DNA from: Planctomycetota bacterium
GTDB lineage: Bacteria > Planctomycetota > UBA8742 > UBA2392
Direction: 5' to 3'
NCBI GenBank assembly: GCA_016722065.1
Contig: JADKGX010000001.1
Coordinates: 930,001 to 994,000 of the forward strand
Length of the DNA stretch: 64,000 nucleotides
Part shown: positions 48,547 to 56,391 of the stretch, in pieces
Layout of the letters: each line of letters opens with the position of its first letter
Position numbering within the stretch: the first letter of the stretch is position 1
Notes under the pieces: model-generated
What the model was told of the DNA's origin: nothing
Database searches by the model: none
What the model saw: only the letters and a program-made list of their open reading frames with translations
Made by a program: the position numbers and the translations under genes

Positions 48547-49278
48547 CTAGCGGCGCGCCGGAATCAGCGTGTCACGCGCCACGGTCGGCTTGGGTTCTTC
48601 CTTCTTGGGTTCTTCCACCTTGGCACCCTTGGGCGCAATGCCCATGGCGGGCAGAAGCACCTTTTCACCACCCTGCAACCGGTCTTTCCAGGGCAGCGTA
48701 GGGTTGGCCTTCATGATCTCCACGTACATGCTCAACTTTCCGTAATGCTCAACGGCCAGTTGAAACGCCGTGTCGCCGGGCTGGGCCGTGATCGTGGTTT
48801 CGGCGATGTAGCTTGCGGCCAGCTTGGCTTGTTCGGCCTTTTCGGCTTCTGCCAGCGCGCCCGGGCCCGTGGGCACACGCAGGATCTGCCCCACGCGAAT
48901 CTTGCCCGCAGTTTTGTCATCCAGCCCCGGGTTCAGGGCGTAAATGTCTTCCTTCTTGACCCCGTAGGCAGAGGCAATCTTGCTGATCATGTCGCCAGCG
49001 CGGACCTTGTACTCAATGATTGTGGGGGCCGCCGGTGCCGGCTTTTCGGCCACTGGCGCGGGCACCACAGGGGCCGGAACGGCGGGCGCAGGCACAGCCA
49101 CAGGGTTGCCCAGCACGCTGGCTGTGGCTTTGGGCGCCTCTACCTTGGCGACGTCTTCTTTGGCATTGGTGGATTCAGCGGGTTTCTCTTCGGTGGGGCT
49201 GAACAGGGCAACTGCCAGCAATCCAACCAGCACCAGCGCGGCGGCCGCGACCACCATGGAAATGCGGCTTCGGGTCAT
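48547..49278 (-). CDS. Membrane-anchored protein with two LysM domains
   Basis: 243 residues. The ATG at 49278 has AAGGAG upstream, so the longer frame is rejected. One N-terminal helix (ISMVVAAAALVLVGLLAVAL, about 6-25) anchors the protein. A Pro/Ala/Val linker (about 55-85) leads to LysM 1 (about 88-137: YKVRAGDMISKIASAYGVKKE, IYALNPGL, IRVGQILRVP). LysM 2 (about 158-210) is more divergent: ITAQPGDTAFQLAVEHYGK, MKANPTL. LysM domains bind peptidoglycan-type glycans, so it likely tethers the inner membrane to the wall. The C-terminal KVEEPKKEEPKPT tail is disordered. Confidence 0.82.
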   Translation of the reverse strand: MTRSRISMVVAAAALVLVGLLAVALFSPTEEKPAESTNAKEDVAKVEAPKATASVLGNPVAVPAPAVPAPVVPAPVAEKPAPAAPTIIEYKVRAGDMISKIASAYGVKKEDIYALNPGLDDKTAGKIRVGQILRVPTGPGALAEAEKAEQAKLAASYIAETTITAQPGDTAFQLAVEHYGKLSMYVEIMKANPTLPWKDRLQGGEKVLLPAMGIAPKGAKVEEPKKEEPKPTVARDTLIPARR

Positions 49279-49386
49279 GTGAACTCCTTCTTCCGCCCTC
49301 GGCGGTTGAATTGTCAGACAGGTTGTCGGCCGTGTGAACACACCGCCGTCGCATCGTGTTTCGGCAACGACTGGCAGGTGACTTTG

Positions 49387-49431
49387 GAAAAAATGCAACC
49401 CGCAACATTACCGGACGCGCAATGTTGCGGG
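49387..49431 (-). terminator. Rho-independent terminator of the EF-hand operon
   Basis: A perfect 11-bp stem (CCCGCAACATT at 49399-49409 with AATGTTGCGGG at 49421-49431) is followed, on the minus strand, by TTGCATTTTTT. It lies just after the stop of the gene at 49455-50594. Confidence 0.85.
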
Positions 49432-49454
49432 GCAGAAGGGCGCAAGGGGCCGGG

Positions 49455-50594
49455 CTAGTCTTTGAACTCGACCAGCAGGCTGGTGGTCTCCAACGACGTC
49501 GATTTCACCGTCAGCTTCACGACCAGGCCGGGATACTTGATCGAAACCCAGGTCCGGGTGGTGGTGTCGCCAACGCGAGTTTCACTGACTGTGCACTCAA
49601 ACTCGCCCGCCAGCGTGTTGATGGTTTCTTTGCCCAGATCAGTTGGCTTGTCGCCGCTGGCGGCATCCGGTTTCAGCTTCACCCTGGATTCCTCAGCCTC
49701 GCCACCGGCCAGGGGTTTCTTGTCTTTGTCCAGCGACTGGAACTGCACCGTGGCCTCAACGTCATCGCAGGATTTGACCTCCGTGCGCTGATAGCTTGTG
49801 GTTTCGACGCTGCCGAACTTCGTGGTCTGCTTGAGCAGCCAGACGCGCCCGGGCTTGTTGAACACGCTGTTGATTTTCTCTACCGGTGGCTTGGGTTCGA
49901 CCGGTTTCTCAGGCGTCTTTTCAGGCGCGGTTTCTTCCGGCTTTTCCGGGGTCGTTTCGCCAGTCTTTTCACCGGCCTTTTCGCCAGCCTTTTCGCCAGT
50001 CTTTTCGTCGCCTTCTTTGGGCAGTTCAAACCGTTTGCCCAGTTCCTTCAGCCAGTCAGCATCCATTTCGGCCTTGTCGATCAGGCCGTCCTTGTTCGTG
50101 TCGGCCTTGTCAAAGTCCGTGGTGTCGCCGACTGCTTCTTCATATTCCACGCGTGAAAGCTTGCCGTCGCCGTCGCTGTCGGCGGCATCCACGACCATCT
50201 TCAGCACCGGGCCGTATTGTTCCTTGCGCAGTGTCTCGATGTCGGCCTTGCTGAGGGGTGGCTTGTAGGCCGGGTCCTTGAGCTGCTTGTCGCGCAGGGC
50301 GCGGTATTCTTTTTTGTCAACGCCGCCGTCGTCGTTGGCATCTGCCGCCACAAACAGGCACAGCGTTTCACTCAGGGTAATCGCCACGGTGGCTGCGTCT
50401 TCGGTGGTTTCCAGCGACGCGGCGACGACTTTCTTGAGCTCCGCGATCGTGACCTTGCCGTCCTTGTTCTGGTCAAAGTTCGCAAAGAACTGGGTCATCT
50501 CTTCTTCAACGTCGGTGCCTTCCTGCGCTTGCGCGTGCAGTGCGCCTGCACCCATCACTGCCGCAGCACACAGCATCCACTTCGTCCAGACCAT
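49455..50594 (-). CDS. Secreted EF-hand protein with a C-terminal copy of an unrecognised domain
   Basis: 379 residues from the ATG at 50594 (AAGGA upstream), with a signal peptide (about 1-23, ending HAQAQ). Four EF-hand calcium loops are visible: DQNKDGKVTIAE (about 41-52), DANDDGGVDKKE (85-96), DSDGDGKLSRVE (139-150) and DTNKDGLIDKAE (165-176). A Lys/Glu/Pro/Thr linker with EKAGEKAGEKTGE and PEKPEETAPEKTPEKP repeats follows (about 195-240). Residues about 245-379 form a domain (NKPGRVWLLKQTTKFG, FECTVSE, WVSIKYPGLVVKLTV) also present twice in the upstream gene. It is probably a calcium-binding envelope protein. The gene is second in a two-gene operon. Confidence 0.8.
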   Translation of the reverse strand: MVWTKWMLCAAAVMGAGALHAQAQEGTDVEEEMTQFFANFDQNKDGKVTIAELKKVVAASLETTEDAATVAITLSETLCLFVAADANDDGGVDKKEYRALRDKQLKDPAYKPPLSKADIETLRKEQYGPVLKMVVDAADSDGDGKLSRVEYEEAVGDTTDFDKADTNKDGLIDKAEMDADWLKELGKRFELPKEGDEKTGEKAGEKAGEKTGETTPEKPEETAPEKTPEKPVEPKPPVEKINSVFNKPGRVWLLKQTTKFGSVETTSYQRTEVKSCDDVEATVQFQSLDKDKKPLAGGEAEESRVKLKPDAASGDKPTDLGKETINTLAGEFECTVSETRVGDTTTRTWVSIKYPGLVVKLTVKSTSLETTSLLVEFKD

Positions 50595-50647
50595 GTCTTG
50601 TCCTTGATTGGGGCGGCCCTGAAGGCCTGATCTTGTGGGTTCAGGCC

Positions 50648-51676
50648 TTACTCGTTGAACTCGGTCAATTCCGTCACTTGCTCGTAATCCGTGCCCTTGA
50701 TCGTTCGGCGCACCATCAAGCCGGGCCATTCCTTGGCATACCAGGCAAGGCCATCGCGACCTTCGGCATCGGTGAATGAATACACCGTGCAGTTGTACAG
50801 CCCCGCCACGCACTTGCGGCGTTCGGTGCGGTCTTCCTTGTTGCGCTCTACGGGATGGGTGTAATCGGCGAAGTTCTCGAACTTCAGTTGCTGCACTTCC
50901 GGCGTTTCGCCTTTGATCTTTTCCTTCAGCATCGAAAGGCGGCTGATTTCCAGCGTGGCGCCTTCGGCATTGCTGGCCGTAACTTCGTACTGCTTGGTAT
51001 CAAACCGGCGCGAGCGTTTGTCCTTGGGCCCTGAAAACGTGCTGACCTTGTAAAGCCACTTACGGCCCTTTTTGGTGTACAGGCGATGTTCGTCGGGGTC
51101 TTCTTTTTTGGGTTTGATCTTTTTTGGCTTCACCTTGGGTTCGGCCGCCACGGGGTCGCCTTCAATGAAGTCAAAGCTGACCAACTCGCGCAGGGCAAAG
51201 CGGTCGTCGCTCTTGACGGTCAAACCCGGAAACTCGGTGCTGCGCCACACGCCTTCGCCTTCAGGCCCGACCCACTTGATGCATTCAAACGTGCCAGCGG
51301 CGGTCTTGACCTTTTCCTTGGGGCCTTTTTGAAAGCCTATCGGGTCGCGAAACGCCGCGTCTTCCTTTTTGAACTTGATGTTCACAATCAGCATGTCTTC
51401 GCTGCTGGTGTCGGTGGCAGAAACCGCGTTGGCCTGGCCGTATTCACTGTGGTCGGCATGCACGGCAAAGATTTCAAACCGGTGAAAGGTGGTCTCGGTG
51501 TCGCCGCCCTCTTGCCCGGGTTTGGGCACGCGCTTGAGAACCCACACCCGCCCGGCGGTAGTGAACAATGCAAAGAACGGGTCGTCAGCCGGTTTGGGTG
51601 GTTCTTCTGCGCAGGCAGGGGCATAAGACAGCAGCAGTGCCAGCGCGATGGCAGATGTGACAACGATGGGTCTCAT
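50648..51676 (-). CDS. Secreted protein with two copies of an unrecognised domain
   Basis: 342 residues from the ATG at 51676 (GGAG upstream), with a signal peptide (about 1-23). Two related domains fill the mature protein. The first (about 40-165) runs from AGRVWVLKRVPKPG through GTFECIKWVGPEGEGVWRSTEFPGLTVKS. The second (about 200-342) runs from KGRKWLYKVSTFSG through GLYNCTVYSFTD and WYAKEWPGLMVRR. Shared features are G-R-x-W-x-x-K at the start, a G-x-(F/Y)-x-C strand in the middle, and a W-x(5-6)-PGL-x-V strand near the end. The same domain ends the downstream EF-hand protein. Not recognised as any named family; it looks all-beta and secreted. Confidence 0.75.
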   Translation of the reverse strand: MRPIVVTSAIALALLLSYAPACAEEPPKPADDPFFALFTTAGRVWVLKRVPKPGQEGGDTETTFHRFEIFAVHADHSEYGQANAVSATDTSSEDMLIVNIKFKKEDAAFRDPIGFQKGPKEKVKTAAGTFECIKWVGPEGEGVWRSTEFPGLTVKSDDRFALRELVSFDFIEGDPVAAEPKVKPKKIKPKKEDPDEHRLYTKKGRKWLYKVSTFSGPKDKRSRRFDTKQYEVTASNAEGATLEISRLSMLKEKIKGETPEVQQLKFENFADYTHPVERNKEDRTERRKCVAGLYNCTVYSFTDAEGRDGLAWYAKEWPGLMVRRTIKGTDYEQVTELTEFNE

Positions 51677-51806
51677 GGCTGTCTCCGTACTACGATTGTG
51701 TACCCGCCGCGCTGTGCCTGCAACAACGGAGTGCGCGCGATCACAACCATGACATTGCCTGTAACCGGTTGCGCCGGCGCGGGCGCTGCTGCTTGAATGC
51801 CGCCCC

Positions 51807-52787
51807 ATGAACAACCCATTGCATGTCATTGCCATCGGCAACGCCCTGGTCGACGTTCTGGCTCAGGCCAAAGACGCCTTTCTGGCCAACCAGAAAATCG
51901 TCAAGGGTTCGATGAACCTGATCGACGGCCCGCGCGCCCAAGCCCTGTATGCAGACATGGGCCCCGCCGTGGAATGTTCCGGAGGCAGTGCTGCAAACAC
52001 CGTGGCTGGCATTGCCTCCTTGGGCGGCAAGGCCGCATTTGTCGGCAAGGTCAGTAACGACCAGTTAGGCGAAATCTTTCGCCACGACATTCGCAGCCTG
52101 GGTGTTGAGTTCGATACCGCGCCCGCCAGCGGCCCCGACCCCACAGGCCGTTGCCTGGTGTTTGTAACGCCCGACGCCCAGCGAACCATGCAGACCTGCC
52201 TGGGCAGCGCAGGGCAAGTCAGCCCCGCCGATGTCGACCCGGTAAAATTCCAGCGCGCCCAGATTACCTATCTGGAAGGCTATCTGTGGGACCAGCCCCA
52301 CACCAAGCAGGCGTTTCTGAAGGCCGCAGAAATCGCCCACCTGGCCGACCGCAAAGTGGCATTGAGCTTGAGCGACAAGTTCTGCGTGGACCGTCACCGG
52401 GCCGAGTTTCTTGATCTTGTGCACGGTCACGTCGACGTGCTGTTTGCCAACGAGCAAGAAATCATCGCCCTGTACGAATGCCGGACCTTTGACGAGGCCC
52501 TGGGCGCCGTGCGCGGCAAGTGCGACCTGGCGGTGCTGACCCGCAGCGAAAAAGGCGCCGTGATCGTAACGCCCGACCAGACCATCACGGTAAAAGCCCA
52601 GCCTGTGGCCAAAGTGGTGGATACCACCGGCGCCGGCGACCTGTTTGCAGCGGGCTTTCTGTACGGCTTGACCCACGGCAAATCACCGGCCGAATGCGGG
52701 CGCATAGCCGGCATCTGCGCGGCAGAAATCATCAGCCACGTAGGCGCAAGACCGGAAACCAGCCTGGCCAAGTTGATCAAGACCTAG
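51807..52787 (+). CDS. PfkB-family carbohydrate/nucleoside kinase (adenosine kinase-like)
   Basis: 326 residues from the ATG at 51807. The PfkB signatures are both present: the N-terminal GGSAANTVAGIASLGGKAAFVGKVS (about 54-78, first 20 residues GGSAANTVAGIASLGGKAAF) and the C-terminal DTTGAGDLFAAGFLYG with catalytic Asp. The opening AIGNALVDVLA and the FANEQEIIAL motif are like adenosine kinase/sugar kinase members with a broad substrate range. It phosphorylates a sugar or nucleoside with ATP in the cytoplasm. Divergent from the secreted two-domain operon; hairpins at 52850 follow. Confidence 0.88.
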   Translation: MNNPLHVIAIGNALVDVLAQAKDAFLANQKIVKGSMNLIDGPRAQALYADMGPAVECSGGSAANTVAGIASLGGKAAFVGKVSNDQLGEIFRHDIRSLGVEFDTAPASGPDPTGRCLVFVTPDAQRTMQTCLGSAGQVSPADVDPVKFQRAQITYLEGYLWDQPHTKQAFLKAAEIAHLADRKVALSLSDKFCVDRHRAEFLDLVHGHVDVLFANEQEIIALYECRTFDEALGAVRGKCDLAVLTRSEKGAVIVTPDQTITVKAQPVAKVVDTTGAGDLFAAGFLYGLTHGKSPAECGRIAGICAAEIISHVGARPETSLAKLIKT

Positions 52788-52849
52788 CCGGAATCAGACG
52801 TACCCTGGTCATCGATCCGCAACAACCAAAGCCGGCAGTTGCAGTTAAG

Positions 52850-53104
52850 CCCCGGCCGCAAGGCCGGGGGTCGTCGGCACCTTGGCGATCATTGGCTCAC
52901 AGGCAACATGCCAAAGGGAAGCTGCATAGCCGCCCTCAGCCAATGCAGCTCGCCCAACACAGGAGGGGACCACACCTGAACGTGCAACTGTCGTAGGCAG
53001 TCTGGCGCGCAGCGCCGACACAGGCTCGAGCGCCCCTGCGACCCATAAAGAAGTCGATCCTGAGCCCCGCGCGAAAGCGCGTGCGTCGCCCGCCAATGGC
53101 GGGC
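52850..53104. repeat. Intergenic hairpins after the PfkB gene
   Basis: The gap 52788-53294 has no gene. It holds CCCCGGCC-GCAA-GGCCGGGG at 52850-52869 (perfect, GCAA tetraloop, the same type as at 4675 and 5960), CGCGC-GAAA-GCGCG at 53068-53081, and GCCCGCC-AAT-GGCGGGC at 53088-53104. The first may terminate the PfkB gene. The AT-richer stretch 53180-53260 shows nothing identifiable. Confidence 0.6.
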
Positions 53105-53258
53105 GGAATGGGGCACGCCTCATGTGGCAAAAATAGTCAGCTCCATGGCCTATTGGAAAAAGCACCTGCCTCAGCACAGGCCCAGCGCGCCAGTGTTGCA
53201 GTTATCTCGGTACTTTTTCTGGTACATTCATGGGCCACTCTTGAGGGCACATAAGACA

Positions 53259-53287
53259 GCAGCCCCCAGATTGGCTCTGGGGGCTGC
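53259..53287 (-). terminator. Terminator of tRNA-Asn
   Basis: A perfect 12-bp stem (GCAGCCCCCAGA at 53259-53270 with TCTGGGGGCTGC at 53276-53287, 5-base loop) lies eight bases from the 3' end of the minus-strand tRNA. Confidence 0.8.
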
Positions 53288-53294
53288 ATTTGAG

Positions 53295-53369
53295 TGGCTC
53301 CGCGGGCTGGACTCGAACCAGCAACCTGTCGATTAACAGTCGAATGCTCTACCATTGAGCTACCGCGGA
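53295..53369 (-). tRNA. tRNA-Asn (anticodon GTT)
   Basis: 75 bases on the minus strand with encoded CCA. The acceptor is TCCGCGG/CCGCGGA, the D arm GCTCAATGGTAGAGC, the anticodon loop CTGTTAA within TTCGA/TCGA-type stems, and the T arm CTGG-TTCGAGT-CCAG. Discriminator base G. Confidence 0.95.
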
Positions 53370-53480
53370 ATGCTGCTGACTGGCGGGCAAAAAGTAGTTC
53401 CCGCGGACCAAGCGTCAAGGGGGCGCGGCTTGTACGCGGCGCCCAATGCGCATAGCATGAGGTTTCAAAGCGGAGGCACC

Positions 53481-54926
53481 ATGCGCCCATACATCTGCCT
53501 GGTTTTCGCCATTGGCCTGTTGCTGGGCATGGCTGCCACAGCCAGTGGCCAGGACGAAAGCAAAATCAGCCGCGCCGACCGCACCAAAATTCGCGACACC
53601 AAGGCCACACTGGGCAAGCTGGCCGCTGACCTGCGCACCTACAACCAGATTCACGAAGGCTTCCCTGACGAACTCAAGGCACTGGTTACCAGCCAGTTGC
53701 GTGAGGTACTGCCCCAGGATGCCTGGGGGCGCGACTTCACTTACAGCCGCAACGCCGAAAAGGGTTTTGTGCTGACCAGCCTTGGCGCGGACGGCAAGGC
53801 CGGCGGCAAAGACGCCGATGCGGATATCCTGTGGACCCGCGACGGCGAGCAACGCACCTTGACCGATGCCCAGAAAGCTGCGTTGGAAAAGCAGCGCGAA
53901 GAACTGCGCTTTCAGGCCCACGGGGCAGTGGCCCGCAAGGAAATGGTGGTCGTCGGCACCCAAGCCGTCAACTGGCGCCGCGACAAGTCCGCCTGGCCTG
54001 AATCCGCCAAAGCGCTGCGCAAGGACCCTGCCGACGACGCCGAGAAAGCCATCGACGCCTGCTTTGTTGACCCCTGGGGCCATGAATACGAGCTGCGCCT
54101 GCTTGCACATGACAACTTTGCGATTGTGTGCTGGGGCCAGGACGGCAAAGAAGGCGGCAGCGAACGCGATGCGGACTTCGTGATTACGGAAAAGGAAGTG
54201 CGCTCGTCCTATCTGCAGCGCGCCCGAATGGACGATTGGGGCGGCTGGCGCGGCAACACCGACTGGCGCATCAACGACCTTGTGGAAAGCGTGCGCAAGT
54301 TCAAGAAAAAGGTCAAACGCCTGCCCGAAACCCTGGAGGAATTGACCCGCCCCGGCCTGACGGAAGACGGCGCGGCGATTCGCCCCAGCCTGCCCAAGGA
54401 CCGCTGGGGCAAGGAGTATGTGTACGTGAAGTACAGCGCCGAAGAGTTCTATGTGGTCGGCCTGGGCAAGAACCAGCTGGAAGGCGGCACCGGCGACGAC
54501 AGCGACACCGTGGCCCCCGAGCCCGGGGTAGTCGAACGCGAATACGAAGACTGGAACCCCGAACCGGCTGAAGACCAGGACGCCCTGCGCGCGGAAATCG
54601 CGCTGGAACAGGCCAAGGACATTGCCGACAAAGCCAACGAACACAAAACGGCCAAGGGATCCTGGCCGGAATCGCTGGACACCATCAAGACCAAGTTCGC
54701 CGGCGAGGTTGTGCCGCTGGACCCCTGGGGCAACAGCTTTGTCTACACACTGACCAAAGATGACAAGGGCGAAACCAGCGGCTTTACCGTGACCAGCCGC
54801 GGCAAAGACGGCGCCGTAGGCGGCACCGGCACCAGCGCCGACATTGCCATCAACCAGGACAAAGAAGAACTCGGCGAAAAACACGCTGAAAGCAGTGAAG
54901 AAGCCCCGCCCAAAGAGCCAGGATAA
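53481..54926 (+). CDS. Secreted protein with four tandem type II pseudopilin (GspG)-like domains
   Basis: 481 residues. The ATG at 53481 follows CGGAGG and opens into a cleavable signal peptide (about 1-24), not a type IV prepilin leader. Four repeats share a helix with a (W/F/L)P-x-(E/D) turn, then D-x-W-G-x-x-(F/Y), then an aromatic strand, then G-x-DG-x-x-GG and an acidic end. The WG motifs are DAWG (80-83), DPWG (197-200), DRWG (307-310) and DPWG (414-417). The end motifs are DGKAGGKDADADI (about 104-116), DGKEGGSERDADF (221-232), LEGGTGDDSD (333-342) and DGAVGGTGTSADI (443-455). In GspG this loop binds calcium. Without the N-terminal pilin helix it cannot assemble as a pilin. The TSUP gene starts eight bases after the stop. 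Confidence 0.78.
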   Translation: MRPYICLVFAIGLLLGMAATASGQDESKISRADRTKIRDTKATLGKLAADLRTYNQIHEGFPDELKALVTSQLREVLPQDAWGRDFTYSRNAEKGFVLTSLGADGKAGGKDADADILWTRDGEQRTLTDAQKAALEKQREELRFQAHGAVARKEMVVVGTQAVNWRRDKSAWPESAKALRKDPADDAEKAIDACFVDPWGHEYELRLLAHDNFAIVCWGQDGKEGGSERDADFVITEKEVRSSYLQRARMDDWGGWRGNTDWRINDLVESVRKFKKKVKRLPETLEELTRPGLTEDGAAIRPSLPKDRWGKEYVYVKYSAEEFYVVGLGKNQLEGGTGDDSDTVAPEPGVVEREYEDWNPEPAEDQDALRAEIALEQAKDIADKANEHKTAKGSWPESLDTIKTKFAGEVVPLDPWGNSFVYTLTKDDKGETSGFTVTSRGKDGAVGGTGTSADIAINQDKEELGEKHAESSEEAPPKEPG

Positions 54927-54934
54927 GCCACGCA

Positions 54935-55777
54935 TTGACTGACGCGCCAACCCAGGAACACGGCACCCACCGAAGCAATTTGTTGCTTGCCAATGTGATC
55001 GTGTGCCTGAACGCGATTGCCAGCAACATGCTGGGTATTGGCGGCGGCGCGATCATGGTGCCGCTGCTGATTTTTCTGATGAAGGTTTCCATTCGCCGCA
55101 GCGTGGGCACCAGCCTGGCTGTGATTGTGCTGGTGATTGGCGTGGGGCTTGCGGCCCAGGTGCTGCTGCACCCGGCCGACATTCACTGGGATATCGCGCT
55201 ACTGCTGGTGGCGGGCAGCATTGTGGGTTCCTTCATTGGCAAATGGATGAACAAGGTTTTGCCCGAAAACGTGCTTCGATACGCCTTTGCCGTGGTGCTG
55301 CTGATTGTGGCCGTGCGCATGTTCGGGCTGCTGGACACGCGCCCGCTGCTGGAATCAGAACTGAACATTCACTCGGGCCCTTCGATTGCGTTTTTGCTTT
55401 CCGTGGGTGTGCTGGCAGGCGTGGCTTCGTCGCTGTTTGGCCTGGGTGGCGGCATTGTGGTTGTGCCCGCGCTTTCGCTGGGCTCAGCATTCTTTGCCGG
55501 CGACCTGCTGGCGGCGCGCGCGACCAGCATGGCCATGGTGCTGCCGACCAGCCTGATTGGTGCCGTGCTGCATTTTCGTGCCGGCAACGTGGACAAGCAG
55601 ATGGTGATCAAGACCACCCCGCTGGCGCTGGTGGGTGCTGTGGCAGGCGTGTTACTGGCCTATGTTGCACCGGTGTTGGCGTTGAAGATTTTGTTCGGTT
55701 GCTTGATGGTCGTGGCCGGCCTGAGACTCATGTTGCACCGGCCGGACCGCGCGAAAGCGGCTGGGCCGAAAACCTGA
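54935..55777 (+). CDS. TSUP (TauE/SafE) family anion permease
   Basis: 280 residues with a TTG start at 54935, eight bases after the upstream stop; AGGA lies about 12 bases before. Eight hydrophobic helices form two repeats. Each repeat begins with the family motif: MLGIGGGAIMVPLL (about 31-44) and LFGLGGGIVVVPAL (about 168-181), followed by A-x-(G)TS. TSUP proteins move sulfite, sulfonates or other small anions across the cytoplasmic membrane. The substrate here is not predictable. It is probably co-transcribed with the pseudopilin-repeat gene. A candidate structured RNA or 3' UTR follows. Confidence 0.85.
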   Translation: MTDAPTQEHGTHRSNLLLANVIVCLNAIASNMLGIGGGAIMVPLLIFLMKVSIRRSVGTSLAVIVLVIGVGLAAQVLLHPADIHWDIALLLVAGSIVGSFIGKWMNKVLPENVLRYAFAVVLLIVAVRMFGLLDTRPLLESELNIHSGPSIAFLLSVGVLAGVASSLFGLGGGIVVVPALSLGSAFFAGDLLAARATSMAMVLPTSLIGAVLHFRAGNVDKQMVIKTTPLALVGAVAGVLLAYVAPVLALKILFGCLMVVAGLRLMLHRPDRAKAAGPKT

Positions 55778-55787
55778 AAAAAAGGAT

Positions 55788-55953
55788 GTGCGACCTAGTA
55801 GGGAAACAGCTATATATTCCGACCGCACTGAAAGACTTGATAACCGACTTTAGGGCCGAACAAACGAAGTACCTGCTGTTATGGGGGGGCGGGTATTTCG
55901 TCGGCCCGACTCAGGATAGGGCATCGCGAAAGCGGTGCCCTTCTTGTTTTTTT
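55788..55953 (+). ncRNA. Candidate structured small RNA (or structured 3' UTR) ending in a strong terminator
   Basis: This stretch is clearly less GC-rich than its neighbours and has no ORF. Helices that can be drawn are: GTGCG/CGCAC (55788-55792 with 55824-55828); GGGCCGA/TCGGCCC (55853-55859 with 55901-55907); and, after a 5-base bulge, a 7-bp helix 55865-55871 with 55894-55900 closing a G-rich loop. A terminator follows: GGGCATCGC-GAAA-GCGGTGCCC at 55919-55940, then TTCTTGTTTTTTT to 55953. A TATATATT box sits at 55811-55818. It begins about ten bases after the TSUP stop, so it could be a processed 3' UTR. No known family is recognised. Confidence 0.45.
55919..55953 (+). terminator. Strong Rho-independent terminator
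   Basis: A 9-bp stem with one G-T pair, a GAAA tetraloop and TTCTTGTTTTTTT. It ends either the candidate RNA or the TSUP transcript. Confidence 0.9.
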
Positions 55954-56037
55954 CACAGGCGGCTGTTGTGTCGCCCCTGACGGGGCTCTAGCTCAACGTC
56001 TGCGGATGTCCCAGCGCTTACGCGCCGGGCTACAGTC

Positions 56038-56298
56038 TGACGGCCCTTCCGGGCCTGAAGGCATGTGCCGCATTCTGACGGCCGGGCGGGCTACATGACC
56101 GCGTCCGAATTCTGACGGCCGGGCGGGCTACATGACCGCGTCCGCATTCTGACGGCCGGGCGGGCTACATGACCGCGTCCGAATTCTGATGGCCGGGCGG
56201 GCTACATGGCCGGAGCCCTGCTGAGGCGGCCCTGTGGGCTAACATGGCCGCAGCCGTGTTTTGACGGTCCTGCTGGCATTATGGCTGCGCCCGAAAGC
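56038..56298. repeat. 37-bp tandem repeat array with decaying edges
   Basis: The gap 55778-56391 holds, after the terminator, about seven head-to-tail units. Three are near identical (56076-56112, 56113-56149, 56150-56186; core GACGGCCGGGCGGGCTACAT, then GACCGCGTCC and GAATTC or GCATTC). One on the left (56038-56075) and three on the right (from 56187, 56222 and 56261) are increasingly worn. 37 is not a multiple of three and no unit is open, so it is noncoding. A long hairpin (about 56299-56340) follows. No spacers are present, so it is not CRISPR. Confidence 0.85.
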
Positions 56299-56391
56299 TG
56301 AAAGGACGCCGGCCTAGACCGCACGGGTCTGGCCCTTTCAAGGCAAGTCCTGATCGGGCCGATGCCCCCGGACCTTTTGCCGTGGCATACC

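Noticed and set aside
56076..56186. CRISPR array
   Set aside because: Units are directly abutted with no unique spacers, and no cas gene is present.
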